From Amoebophrya sp. A120 (taxonomy: Eukaryota > Sar > Dinophyceae > Syndiniales > Amoebophryaceae), in NCBI GenBank assembly GCA_905178155.1, contig CAJINV010000013.1, positions 2,271,864 to 2,335,863 of the forward strand: a stretch of DNA of 64,000 nucleotides. The letters run 5' to 3'. Below, in pieces: positions 32,528-44,309 of this stretch. Under the pieces are notes generated by a model that worked only from the letters and a program-made list of their open reading frames with translations, was not told the origin of the DNA and made no database searches. The position numbers and the translations under genes were made by a program. Within the stretch, counting starts at the first letter, position 1; the number at the start of each line of letters is the position of its first letter.

Positions 32528-34282
32528 TTGGTAGCACCTCGTACTCCGGAAATAAAAAAGGTAGGTGGCGAGAATGTAAGAATATTATCGGAAGTAGAAC
32601 CACATGAGGACATCAAGTATGCAAAATCCCCACTGTGTTACTCGCAGTTGTCCGCTATGCTGGCGGCTGCATTAGCCGTGGGGGGTGGCGGGGGGTGTGG
32701 CTTCTGGCTCATCCTGCTTTTGATCCTTGGGCTCTTGATGATGGCCGGGAGCGCGACAATCGCGGTCACAGTGTATGGGTGCGGAAAGCAGTGTCTCTGC
32801 TTCTACCCGCCAGAGGCGGAGAAGGAGGAGTTGCAAGTCAACCGAATCGGAAAACAGGTGTCGAAAAGAACTATCCGTGTAAACGAGGAGAGTCGTGCTG
32901 GATACGACAATGTTTTTGCAGCCGGAGGTGATATAAAATGCAAAGATGTAGTCGGGGTCTGGAGGAAGAGTGTACTTTTTTGTCATGCATCTTTTGGATC
33001 ATGTTCACGAAGATGGTCTCTAGCTCCAGCTCTGCTGTGCGCAAAAGCATTATGGGTTTTGCGCAGGCTTCTCGCCGCCCATTCAGCAGTGAAAACTTTC
33101 TATTTGCGTAGGAAGAAGTGGGCAGCTGTTGGCGCTCATGTTGCAACTTACAAATTTAGACATGATCGTCCAGAGGGTGCATCACGAGTTGGAACTCAAC
33201 TCTTCCCGACGCAGACATGTTTGCGATGCATAGGTGAAATACCACGGGTCGTTATAATGGACCAAGGCGGAGCGAATCAAAGCCTAAACCCAAGGAACCG
33301 TGCGGCCCCTTCCACGGTGTCGGGCCCACCCCCGGGCGCCAAAGGCGGTGCACAGCGCTGGCTCTCGTATGATCAAAGGATGACGATCCCAATGCCCTCC
33401 GGCGTGACATCTGCGCTCACATCGGCCGCCACGACTCGGACCTCTGTAGAAAGTTCGCAATTGGGAGATCGAGATAGCAACTTCACCGTCGACAGCACTC
33501 TACGCATTGCAAAAGTCTCGTTCTGCTCGTAGATAGTCGTAGGGCACGATTTGCATGACATTTTTTTTGGCACAGTATGACAAGCCTTGTTTGTGTGTTT
33601 TGCATCGCTCGACAAAAATCACTGTTGATGGCAAAATCCGAAAAGATGTCAACCGGAGATGATGAATTTTTTGACATTCTATCGAATGGGTCGTTTTCTA
33701 TCGAAATTTCTTACCCCGGATGTGTTGATCGTACATACGCAAGTACGGGACTTTTGCGCAGGATTGCAGTTTTACTCACCGATCGGTGTTCCGGTCGCGG
33801 ATCCTGCTCACCGCGGACCTGCACTGAGTGCGGAAAGTAGTACGACTTCGAACGAGGAGTACGGCAACGAAAGTAGTGCCCTTTTGTCGAGCGGGTCTTC
33901 CACGTCTAGTTTTAAGGGTACTGGTACCAAAAAGGGTAAAAACCAATTCTCCTTCGGCCGCAGGTACAACAAGAATAAGATGAGAAGTCAGGTGGACAAG
34001 GCGCTTTTGAGCAGCAGTATGAATAGCTCTGCTGCGCAAGGGCAAAGCTTCGGGCGAGACAAACTCCTGTCTTCGAGTAGTACATCAACTAGCGGTAATG
34101 AGGCTGTTTCTTCTGGCAAGAGTCGTGACAGACTTCTTTTGAGTAGCGATACACACCACCTGCACGGGCACAGCAGCTACAGTCGTGATAGGCTGCTGAT
34201 GGGGACAAGCAGCGGGATGCAGAACCAAAACGCGCAACAAGCACAACCGTGGGAAAGCTACTACACAGGGAACCAGTCGTGA
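32528..34282 (+). CDS. Single-pass membrane protein with Ser-rich tail
   Basis: Exons 32528-32931, 33238-33500 and about 33771-34282. A Gly-rich run leads into a membrane segment at about residues 57-82 (FWLILLLILGLLMMAGSAT), then a short Cys-rich stretch (YGCGKQCLCFYPP) and basic residues, as in the gene at 30429. The tail is rich in Ser, Arg and Gln, with repeated SRDRLLL/SRDRLLMG-like motifs (GRDKLLSSSS, KSRDRLLLSS, YSRDRLLMG). The first intron is a clear introner. The second carries a family F left end but an unclear right end, so the third exon start is uncertain by a codon. Function unknown. Confidence 0.6.
32932..33232. mobile_element. Introner, family B, diverged
   Basis: Left TATAAAATGCAAAGATGTAG then TCGGGGTCTGG, right GACGCAGACATGTTTGCGAT then GCATA. 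The direct repeat GGTGA lies at 32927-32931 and 33233-33237. Removal reads Ala-Gly-Gly-Glu-Ile-Pro in frame. Confidence 0.88.
33501..33768. mobile_element. Probable introner, family F, right end unclear
   Basis: The left end TACGCATTGCAAAAGTCTCG is a family F terminus. A partner ACTTTTGCGCAGGATTGCA lies near 33750-33768. No matching direct repeat. A splice to about 33771 or 33774 keeps the frame. Confidence 0.45.
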
Positions 34283-34798
34283 GCTGCATAAAATTTGCAA
34301 GCAAGAAGTTTCGGTGCGGTTCTTTCAAGAAAATGCAAGTTAATGTTTCGTCTCGTTCGAACGGGAGGTGACTGCATTTTGAATTTGAACGCATTTTCAG
34401 GGCGGTTGCGTTTTCTTGCGAAAATATTTTTTTCCTGAACTGCATAAATACTGTCTCTGGGTTTTTCTTTTTGTTGCTTCTCCGTCTTCGTTGTTCATGT
34501 TCTTTTGTGAATTGGGAGATGGTGGGCAGTTGAGTAGGCCGCGAGAAGAGCGAGCGGGCAGAGTGTGGCTGACACGATCAACAAACATCATTTGAGAGAT
34601 GGTGAGTTGTCACAACCAGCATGGTTGATGTTGTGCGTCAAGTTTTATCTCCTGAGAGGATAGTGCTTACGTACTGAAACCAATAACGCTCTTAACAAAT
34701 AAAAGGTTGTATTTACTGGTTATGGCTGTGTAATGATCTGAGGCAACATCATGGATTACGTCGAAAAGAAAGAATGACATTGATCTGATCTCACGACC
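34283..34798. other. Intergenic stretch
   Basis: Nothing recognised. Short frames only. Confidence 0.4.
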
Positions 34799-37700
34799 AT
34801 GCAGCTCCCAACTGCTCCCGGACCGCCGGGCGTGGCCGCTGCGACCACTGGAGCAAACGCGTCCAACATCGCTGGGCCCAGTAAGAACCATAGCGCCTCT
34901 CCTGCTGCTCCCCTAGCCGCGCGCACGAATGCGAATACGTCCAACTACGCTTCAGCCGGAGCGGGTGGCGGTGGTCAGCATTTGTTTCATCCACCCGCGG
35001 CGACGTCCGCGCACACTGTGGCGGCTTTCGGCCAGCACGCCACGGCTACGAACGCCACGGCTGCCGCGCACTTTGCGGCGCAAATGTACCAGCAGGCTAC
35101 GCTAGCGGCCGTGGCAAGTACAAGTAGAGGCTCGTCCTCTTCTACGCAGCACCAAGGCTCGTTTCTTCCCGGTGGGGTAGGGAGCTTCGTGCCGCACAAT
35201 TTGCACACCATATCGGCGGCCATGGCCGCGGGTGGTGGCGGAGCAGGAGCGGGTGGGCATCATTTACTATTTCCAGGAAGTCATCAATCCCAGCAACAGC
35301 TGCACCACCACCACCACCAGCAGACCTTTCTCGGCGGTGCGCTGGGCGCAGCCGCTGGCGGGCTGCTTGGCGGGGCTGGTGGAGCCGCTGCACAGCACCT
35401 AGCTGCAACTACCGATCTTGTCCACAACGGCGCGCCGGCGAATTTTTTGCTTCCAGGTGTAACACATCAACATCACCACCAGCAACTGCAGCAACATTTG
35501 GCTACGCAGCAGCATGTTGGCGGGACCACGATGGCCGGTGGAGGTGCGCAGCCGTTGCACCAGCAACTTTTGCAGCTCGTCACGCTCTATCCTCGATGCA
35601 AAAGTATCATCGTCGTGCTCACTGCAGTCTCGCTTTATAGTGCACCTTTTCTCTATGCTTGATTCAGCATGTTGACCAATTGCATTTTTCCTTCTGAGGA
35701 AATTTGTGACGCAGTTACTACTGGTCCGCTGGCACACTACTTTTGCAATGCATACTCTCCAGCAGCAGCAGCATCAGATCCATTTTCACATGACGAAGCA
35801 AAAACAGGAGGTCGCCTTGGTGCTTACCAAAATGCTGCAGGACGCGAACAAAGTCTGTCCGGCTATGGATGTATTTAGAAAATATGAAACTCTCCTCAAC
35901 ATCTGTTTGATTCATTCTCATGTGCATAATTTGCATGAGCTGGAGCATGCGTTCAGCATGACACCAGAAGACGCCAGGACCTCGAAGCGTGCTCAACAAG
36001 AAATGCGTACTTAGAAAAAAAATCTTCTCAGGACCGCGAGCGGGGCGCGATGGTCCACCAGATTCTGACGCAGGCGGCTTTGCGGTGCGCAGACCCGATC
36101 GTGCTGCAGACGGCTTGGGAAGAAACGTTGGCCAAGTTTGAGGTCCAGGAAAGGCTGAAATGGGCCCGGGCCGGAGCCAACTGGGTGACGACGACCCTGG
36201 CGGCGAATTCGCTGGCGGCTAGTAAGGGAAAGGGCGGTGGCGGCGGTGGTGGTGCTGTTCCCCCGCCGCAACATCCTGTTCCTGCTCCACGTGGTGGCCA
36301 CAATGGGGTCGTCACCGCGCAGAAGGAGACCACTTCGTTTGTTCAGCACCAGCAGGAGGCTTATGGAAACAACCAGCAGCACCACCAGCGACGGACATCG
36401 CAAGACCTGCAACAATCAACTTTCAATCAGTTGTTTCAACAGGGGCAGCACCAGGCAAGGACAAATGCGAGTGGAGCTGTTTCATCTGCCCACCAGGTCA
36501 ATCGGGTGCCACCCCCACCGCAGCCACTTGTAACGACGCACAGTAGTAACTACGCAGGGAACAACGGTTCGTGTAGTGCCACCTCTTCTGGCGGAAGTAG
36601 TGTGAAAAATAACGCGGGCGGTGGAAATAACAGCGGTAGATCGAGGCAAAGTAAAAATCACTACCAGAACAACAGTAGTGCTTTTTTTCACAACGGAAAT
36701 ATAGTAGATGGTAGTACTTCTACTTCTGGAAGCGGCAACAACGCTGGAGCCGCCGGAAACCTAGGTGGAGCTCCGCTTCTGCAGCAGAAGCAACAATACG
36801 GTCATCCGCACCCACCGCCGGCCGGCGCTGCGCAAGGCAATAATGGTGGTGGAACTTCCACTGCGATACCAGCATCAGCAACTGGTTGTGCCACGATTCT
36901 TGCGACAGGTACTACCAGCGGCCCGCCGGTAGTAACAAGGACCCCTCCGCATGGGCCGCGTGTTTCCGCCACCAATGGCACTGTTTCCAACGATACAAGC
37001 AGCACAACCGGTGCTGGCGACCAGCAGAACAAGCGCCTGCCGACCCCTCCCAAGCCGCGTCCGCTGTCTGCACAGCAGCGGCACCAACTGCAGCACCAGC
37101 ACCAGTTGCAGCAGCAGAAACACCAGCTCCAGCAGCAGCTAGTGGCGGCGGCGCAGAATTTGCCGCCCCACCTCGCCGGCGCCGCCGCTGCTTCGATAAT
37201 GGCAGCGGTAAATAGTTGTTCGGCTCAGCAGCGCCAACGACAAGAGCAGCAGCAGCATCAGAAGGGCGGAAGCAATAATTTCTCCTCATCCACCACCCCC
37301 GACAATAGTAGTGCAACACGGTCGTCGCAGCGCGATGCGTCGCGACATCAGCAGCAGAATATGGTGAATCTTAACCATCAAAACTCGCTCAATAGTTCTT
37401 CTTGTATCCTGCAGAGCAGCCAAACGTTTCCCTACAATAGTTTCTCCGCGGGCGGCGGTGGAGGTGGAGCCGGACACCTTCAGAACAACCGAAATAGTAG
37501 TTCTAACGGGCAAGGGCAACAAGAACAACTAGTACACAAGCAGCAGCACCAACACCAGCATCAACGGATGGACACTCATGCGAACAGTTCTAGTACAACT
37601 ACAGGGGCTCCTCAGCGTCAACGTCAATCCCACCACGCTGCTTCCACCGCCGCTTCGTCATCATCAGGAGAACCAATGTCAGCCGGGGGTGCAGCAACAG

Positions 37701-40700
37701 GGGCCGGTTTCAAGCAGACCCCAAGCAAGAGGAAAGAACCCCGTGAGCAGAACCAAAAGTACAATGCGGAAGAGAAAATTATAAACGAAAAGCAGATGGA
37801 CGAGCAGCAGGCCCAGGAGTTTTTGATGGGACCCGGAATGAACGAGACCTGTGAAGCCGCGCAGGAGCTGCGGCCGCAGAAGCTGCTGCACCACGCGCAG
37901 CTTCAGAAGCACCTCAGTTCTTGTTCCTTCGCAGGAGACCCCTGGGACCCTCTACTTCGGGACGACGCGCGCCAGCAGCTGGGACAGGAACAGAGCAGCT
38001 TTCACTCCGGGGCGCAGATGAATAGTAGCATCATCAACAACCCAGCGCCAACGACCATTTCGACGCCGATGGCGGCCGGAGACAGAACGAACAGTTTGAA
38101 CCGAAGCACCACACTGAGTCCGAGCGCGAGCTCCACCTGTGCTGGAGACACGTCGCTCTTAATAGGTGGAGGGAACTACAACGGGGGGCAACAGTCGCAG
38201 CAGCCTATGCAGCGGAACAGCATCAATCGTACACCGAATGGGACGAGCCATGCAGCAGCAGCTTCGGGCAGTAGTAGAAAACAACAAGCAACAAGTTCTA
38301 CTACCTTTGGTGCACCCGCGAGCTGCAACATGGTTGCATCTACAGGAATGGCAGGGAATAATCTTCAGAACAACTCATCATCATCTCCCCTTCAGCAGCG
38401 CTTTTTCCCTGAGGGTCGCGCAGCAAGCGATGCAGCCGGTGCACCTGGATCGTCTTCTTCAGGAACAACTACCTCTTCGCTGAACGCGAATGCCGAGAGC
38501 TTTTACATGTCCGGAACTCCAGTGTTAGACGCGATCCTCTCCGCACTGCAGCAACAAGCCCATCAAGTGTCTGTGCATCAGCAGGAACAAGGTCGCCAAC
38601 TACAGATGGGAGGCGGCACGGGAACAATTACCGACCACGGAAATGCCGGCTTGTTGAATTATGTTGATGAACAGAACGGTGAGTATAATTGCGATTTCAT
38701 TCCCGGAAGTGCAGGAAATAATTTTTTCCACCGCAATTTGTTGCAAGGTGCGGAGAGCAGTTGTGCAACTAGATCTTCACAAGGGTGTTTCGTTCCCCAA
38801 GTCCTTCCTGCGTCGATGACACCAGCACCACCCTCCGGGGTGGAAATGTTAACCACAGGGACTACGGCTGGACGACCCCACGCGTTTCATCTACCGGGTT
38901 CGTTGTCCGCTTCCGCTTGCATTCCTACTGCCCCGCTTTTAGATGCGATAACAACTTCTACTGCTGCTGGTACCGCCCAACAGCAGCACGGGGCGTCGAC
39001 GACAGCCAACACTTATCCGCTCGTGGGAACGTCGCCCAGCTGCTCCAGCAGTACCAGCAAGCGAAGAGCTGGTAACAGAGGAGCAGGAGGACAGCAGCAC
39101 GCGATTTTGGGTAGTGGTACGACGGTCGCCGGGGGGCCCCGCCGGGCACCAGCATCAACTTCGACTTGCGGTAATAAACCTCCAAACGACAGCGCGATTG
39201 CACACGAGTGCCAGTTTCTGCTTGCGTACAAACTGGAGCTGATGGGGTCGACGACGTCGCACAACTCGCAAGACCAAACTTCCGCAAAGAATGACGCGCT
39301 GACCAGCATGCTCGAGAAACACGCACAGACGGTGTTGCAGCCTTTGCTTTTCCCCAGCTTCAACATCGCGACGGGGAGTGGTGGCAGTACTGCTGGAGGT
39401 TCCACGTCTACTGGTGAAACTGCTAGTACAACAGGCGCCCGGACCTCCACAGTAGACCGAACCAGTCCGGGCAAAGCTCCAACCGGGCCGCAAGTGGAAG
39501 AGCCAGCCTCAGATCAGCTGCAGAATGATTGTAAAAATCCTAACCGGGAAGTTTTGGACTGGTTTTGCTCCAAAGTCGCAGACCGGTGGCAAAGCGAAGA
39601 GTTTGAGCTGCTGTTGGGAGATCTGGAGTGTTGCCAGCAGCATCAGGTCTCATCAGTATCAAGTGTAAAAATGTCTGGGTCTGGAAGGATGTAACTTGTG
39701 ATGCGCATTTCAGAACACAAAAATCTCTGATGCATAGGCAGCAAAAGCTGCTCACTTTCTGTCACCAAAATGGGGGATTTGTCATGCGGATACGGCATTG
39801 CGGAAGCTTCTCGAAACCTGTGACGCTAGAGCTTCCATGCCAGACCTTCTGTGTCATGCAGAAACAGCATGACTCTGCCAGACCCAGACATTTTTACATT
39901 TGATAATCAGCACAGGGCGACAATGCTGCTACTTCCACCACGACATCAACATCGAGCGGCACTAGCACCGCGCAGCTCTACCTGCACGCGTCTTTGAAGG
40001 AGTGTTTCGCCGAAGTCTTGTCCGAGTTTCTCGTGCGCCCGATCGACGTTTTATCCTTTGCAAAAACTACTACGGCCCCAGGACATAGTCAAAATGGCAA
40101 ACCTCCGAGAGAAATCTAGAAGGAGGTTGAGAGTCACGACGCATGCGAAGTTTTCGTCTCTAGTGTAGCGGAGGCTAGGAAGTAGGACAGCCGCATCATA
40201 TCAAATAAGCCATTTCTTGCTTATCCCGGCGTCTACAGCATTTTTACAAATGCCAAAACTTGACTAGCAATGCCTCTCATGGGGTTACTACGCGGCACGA
40301 CAGATTTTCCTGCAGATGATCCAAAAATCAGCGTGATAATTTCGGGTTCCTCGTGGGGACGTTTTTGCTCAGGATACTTGTTTCTGCGCGACCATCCGGA
40401 GAGCAGATGGGTGGACTGCTTTCGGGAGGATATTGTGCTCCAGTTGGACGAGCGGGATCTGACAGTGACCCTTTCGGAGGGACCACGTTTACCAACATCT
40501 AACCTGGTATCCGGTTGCGGGAGGTCAAAAACATTGCTGAGGGAAGTGGCAGCGGTCGTCCTCGCAAACCACGACCAACAACTTAACGGTTCAACGTTCG
40601 CAGCAGTACAGCCTACCTTTGCTGCAGCTGCAGCAGCTTCAATCTCGTCGTCGCAGGAGGGATCTTCAGTGTGTCGGTCAACGGCGCAGTCTCAACAAGA

Positions 40701-43244
40701 TTTATTACCGCAAGAAAACCGCGTGAAGACCTCCACGTTGATGTCCCCTACAGCTGCACGAGCTTCGACCTGCTGCCCCCTCCTCACACTCGCCCGCCTG
40801 TTCCACCACCTCGCGGCAAAGGTGGGGCGAGCGGCGCTGGAAACGTACAAGGAAGCGCTGAAGATGCTTTTCTCGCAGATCAAAGGAACTGCAACACCTA
40901 TCGCAAGAAAAAGCTGTTTCGCTGTGAACTTGTGATGCAGAAAATGGATCGCAGAAGTGTGTATCATGCTACACACGCAAGACAATGGATTTCTAGCTGT
41001 GTTTTCCCTTAGGAACCCCGCATGACAGATTTTCATTGTCATGCGTAACAAACTTGTGATGCAGATTTTGCAAAAGCACCACAGTGAAACAGTTTTTTCG
41101 TGGGATAACACCATTATCAAGCGACGCTAGTCTTACGCACCAGAGTACCAGAAGCAAAAAGGCCGCTAGCCACGCGGCGGCGCTCGCGGCGCAGAAGGGA
41201 GAGAAGATGAAGTTGATTCAGACCAAGATTGCGCTGCGCTACTTCAGTTACCTCTCCGTCGACATCGAGAGCGCGAGCTCGAATGCCCACTTCTCTGCGA
41301 AGGAGAAGAACTTCCAGGATTCGGACTTCCAGATCGAGCTAGTAGAGACATACGCGCATCTGCTAGAGTTTCTGGAGCACTTGCAACGAGCGGATTGCAG
41401 ACTGATCGGGGTGGATTTTGAAGGGGTACCTACTAGGTTTTTGGAAGTGCCGTCATTTTTTCATCATCTCGTCTGAGGAACTTGTTTTGCGCGGCCTGCA
41501 GTTGATGTTTCACTTGCTGCATGGTTAATATGCTGTTCTTGCACCACCACCACTTCAGGTTCAGACGCAGACAATTCCTGGTGAGTGAAAGGTTGTTGAA
41601 TCTGAAGAGATGAAGATGGGTAACATCTTCAATAGTAAATTGACCTTAATTTCTTGTCAGGTGAAGCTCTGTCGGGACGGCCAGCTTTGCCTCGTGCAGA
41701 TTGTGCTGGACAAAGATCCGAAGCGTGTTTTCGTCCTTGACATTTTTAAGTTGGGGAAGAAGGCCTTTACGCTGGATTTAAAGACTGCACGGCCAACTGC
41801 ATCCGCTCTTAGCGCAAAAAACCAAAACGCAGTGGCTCCTGTTGGAGATCATGAAGCTTCCGGGGGAGATGAGCCGATGATTGGGCACCACATTCTTGTA
41901 CAACAAGCTGACGAAAACAGTCACGTTGAAGATCATCCCGGAGGACCACAACAAATCGTCTCCTCCGAAAGTGGTTCTTTCAGCCTGAAACAGGTCCTCG
42001 AGTATCGCAAGAAAAAAGTGTAGTTACAGTTACACATTGTGTTGCAGGCCAAGCAAGACAGACAAGCTCTGTCATGCCGGATATGCGTAGGAGCCTCGTT
42101 TCATAGGTGTTCTTTTCCCGGAGGATTTCTGCATTATCTCATGCAGAGAAATTTGTGTTGCTGAATTCACTACAAATGTGTAACTGTAGCACTTTTTTCG
42201 TGGGATATCGAGAGCGACAAAGTCATCAAGTCCTGGTTCGACTGCCGAAACGACACGGACGCGCTTTGGGCGCAGTTTGGGATTCTCCCAAAGAACATTT
42301 TTGATTTGCAGGTCGCGGACGCAGCTCTGAGGAAGACGAGGGGCTTTAGTGTCAAGTTTGTGATCGGCTTGACCAAGGCGGTGGCGCAATATGTGTTCAA
42401 CAAAGGTAACAACAATCATGGCAATAACCATGTGGGGGCCGGCGGGGGAACGACTTCTACCGGAAGTATAGGTTGTGGCAACCGAGATAATCATCTCAGC
42501 GGGAAAGAAAATGAAAACCATAACTATCGCAGCAACCAAAATTACACGACTGCGAACCATAACAATCCCAATTTGGTTGGAGCGGAGAACAACGGCGACA
42601 GCGGGAAAAATCATGGGACTACAGGAGGAGGTCTTATTGGGGACGAGCGAAAGATGACGATGATAGCCGAAAAGGATTCATCTTCACTAGCAAACAGGAA
42701 CCCAGCCACGCCACCGGAAAACAGCAAAGCCACAACTGGATCAGCTAGTACTCGCCCGAAGTTTTCCTTCAGTCTTCCGGTGCCTCCCACACAGCGCATG
42801 AAAAACCCGGAGGCCGAACTTCTCTTCTCCCAAACGATCGCAGACAAGGGGAAGAGCATCTTTGATCCCGCAAAGGGAGGGCAGTTTGAGAAGTTTGCGG
42901 AACGGCCAATCATGAGCACGCTGTTAATCTACGCCGCGTATGATTGCAGGCATCTGATCACGCTGTTTGATAACCTGCACGGCATTCTAGAGCAGGAGGA
43001 GGAGAACAATAATAGTTCTGCGACCTCCGGTAGTTCTTGTGGTGCTGGTACAGCATCAGGAATGTCAGCTCCTGCCGTCGATAGCTGCAATGTGGAACCA
43101 GCAGAGCAGCAGCAACTTGGATCATCTACTCCGATGACTTTGATCGAGAAAGTTTTTACTGTTTCGCAGGAACGCGTGCGCCACGCACTGGCGGCAGAGT
43201 ACACGCCGCCGGATACGCGGGCGCTGTTTTATCAATTGATCTGA
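34799..43244 (+). CDS. Giant low-complexity protein with C-terminal EXD1-like 3'-5' exonuclease domain
   Basis: Eight exons: 34799-35587, 35760-35870, 36032-39656, 39911-40051, 40382-40898, 41113-41425, 41661-42002 and 42213-43244. They sum to 6870 bases, about 2289 codons. The first 1500 residues are Gln/His/Ser/Ala/Gly-rich. The C-terminus is a DEDD-type exonuclease of the EXD1/Egalitarian kind: LIGVDFEG near residue 1827 (Asp and Glu), LCRDGQLCLVQIV, VFVLDIFKLG, then WFDCRNDTDALWAQFGI near 1950 and YAAYDCRHLITLF near 2185. The last Tyr-x3-Asp fits the DEDDy subclass. Such domains act on or bind RNA, so a nuclear or cytoplasmic RNA role is likely. A Gly/Asn-rich insert splits the domain (42400-42800). 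Five introns are introners. It could be two genes, but the frame closes across all junctions. Confidence 0.78.
35588..35754. mobile_element. Introner, family F
   Basis: Left TATCCTCGATGCAAAAGTAT, right ACTACTTTTGCAATGCATA. Flanks are CGCTC (35583-35587) and CTCTC (35755-35759), four of five identical. Removing element plus five bases continues the Gln-rich frame; without that rule the frame stops. Confidence 0.82.
39657..39905. mobile_element. Introner, family B
   Basis: Left TATCAAGTGTAAAAATGTCT, right AGACATTTTTACATTTGATA. The direct repeat ATCAG lies at 39652-39656 and 39906-39910. Removal reads Gln-Val-Ser-Ser-Ala-Gln in frame. Confidence 0.93.
40052..40376. mobile_element. Introner, family E, left end diverged
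   Basis: Right end GGGGACGTTTTTGCTCAGGA then TA is typical. The left TATCCTTTGCAAAAACTACT is worn. Flanks CGTTT and CTTGT match only partly. Removal reads Ile-Asp-Val-Phe-Leu-Arg in frame. Confidence 0.72.
40899..41107. mobile_element. Introner, family D
   Basis: Left TATCGCAAGAAAAAGCTGTT, right AACAGTTTTTTCGTGGGATA. The direct repeat ACACC lies at 40894-40898 and 41108-41112. Removal reads Ala-Thr-Pro-Leu-Ser-Ser in frame. Confidence 0.92.
42003..42207. mobile_element. Introner, family D
   Basis: Left TATCGCAAGAAAAAAGTGTA, right AGCACTTTTTTCGTGGGATA. The direct repeat TCGAG lies at 41998-42002 and 42208-42212. Removal gives VLESDKVIKSWFD, the expected run of the exonuclease domain, which fixes the boundary. 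Confidence 0.95.
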
Positions 43245-44309
43245 GAACAAGTACAACGGGTTCCCGTTTCTCAGGGAAGTAGATTTTTTTCAACGCTATG
43301 TATTGATTTTAGTTTTGCTTTTGTATTTGTTCCGATACAGCAGCTTCGGCAACGAGTTGCTTACTCGAGCAGGAACTCATTGTAGTATCAGACAGCGTAG
43401 GAGGATCTGACCAGTTGATTGTGATTACTTCGCTTACATTTAGCGCAAATGCGAGTAACTTTTTCACGTGTTTTGGTTTATTTGTTTGTACGTTTTTTTT
43501 GGCCGACTTGACTCATTTTGATTCAGAATCCGGATAGTCTATCAATTTAGGATCAACAGAAATAGAACTAATTGGCGGCTTGCGGTACAGCGCCGCATTA
43601 TTTTTCACTACTTTTTTTCAACAAGATTTTGCTGATTTGTCACGGCACACAAATCATTGTGCCAAATAGAAATAAGTTGCGCATCGCGAAGAGTGAACTT
43701 GGGGATGGCAGTGATGCCAAAAACTACACTTTTGCAAGTTGTATATCGAGGACAACGATGAACTACAGCTCTGTTTTGCAATAAGCGACTAAAATTTGAC
43801 TTCCCCGGGGCAGCTGTAAATAACCACGCGCTCTTAGATAGTTGGAATGTTTCGCTTTGTTTGCGTCGTGAACTTCTATGCTCTTGTTCTTGCCACGCAC
43901 TGTCTCGATGATCGCTTCTTCCGCAATCGCCAATCGCATTTGTCGCCAATTTTTCGTTTTGCAAGTCGTTTGGTCAATTGTTTCCTGCAATCGTTCTTGT
44001 TCGTACATCCGAGACGACGCGAGATGAGGAGGAGCGGAAGGGAGGACTCGTGACGCGCACCACCAGCTTGGAAGCATGTCTCATTACTTGCGACGCGCAC
44101 GTCCCTTATTTCGATGGCAGAGCCTCAGCGAGACGAGGTTTAGCTAGGCTTGCGAGCTCCTCCCTCAAGCGCTGAAACACGAAATCAGAATGAACGGCGC
44201 AGTGGAATCTCGCTGCATTACAACTCAGTAGCCGAACGCGGACTCTTCTCCACCGAGAGAAGAAGTGCCACAGGAAGGAAATCCTTCGGTCGTACCACCG
44301 GCCGTCATC
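43245..44309. other. Intergenic stretch
   Basis: AT-rich first half, no gene recognised. Minus-strand frames near 43608-44100 are short and featureless. Confidence 0.4.
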
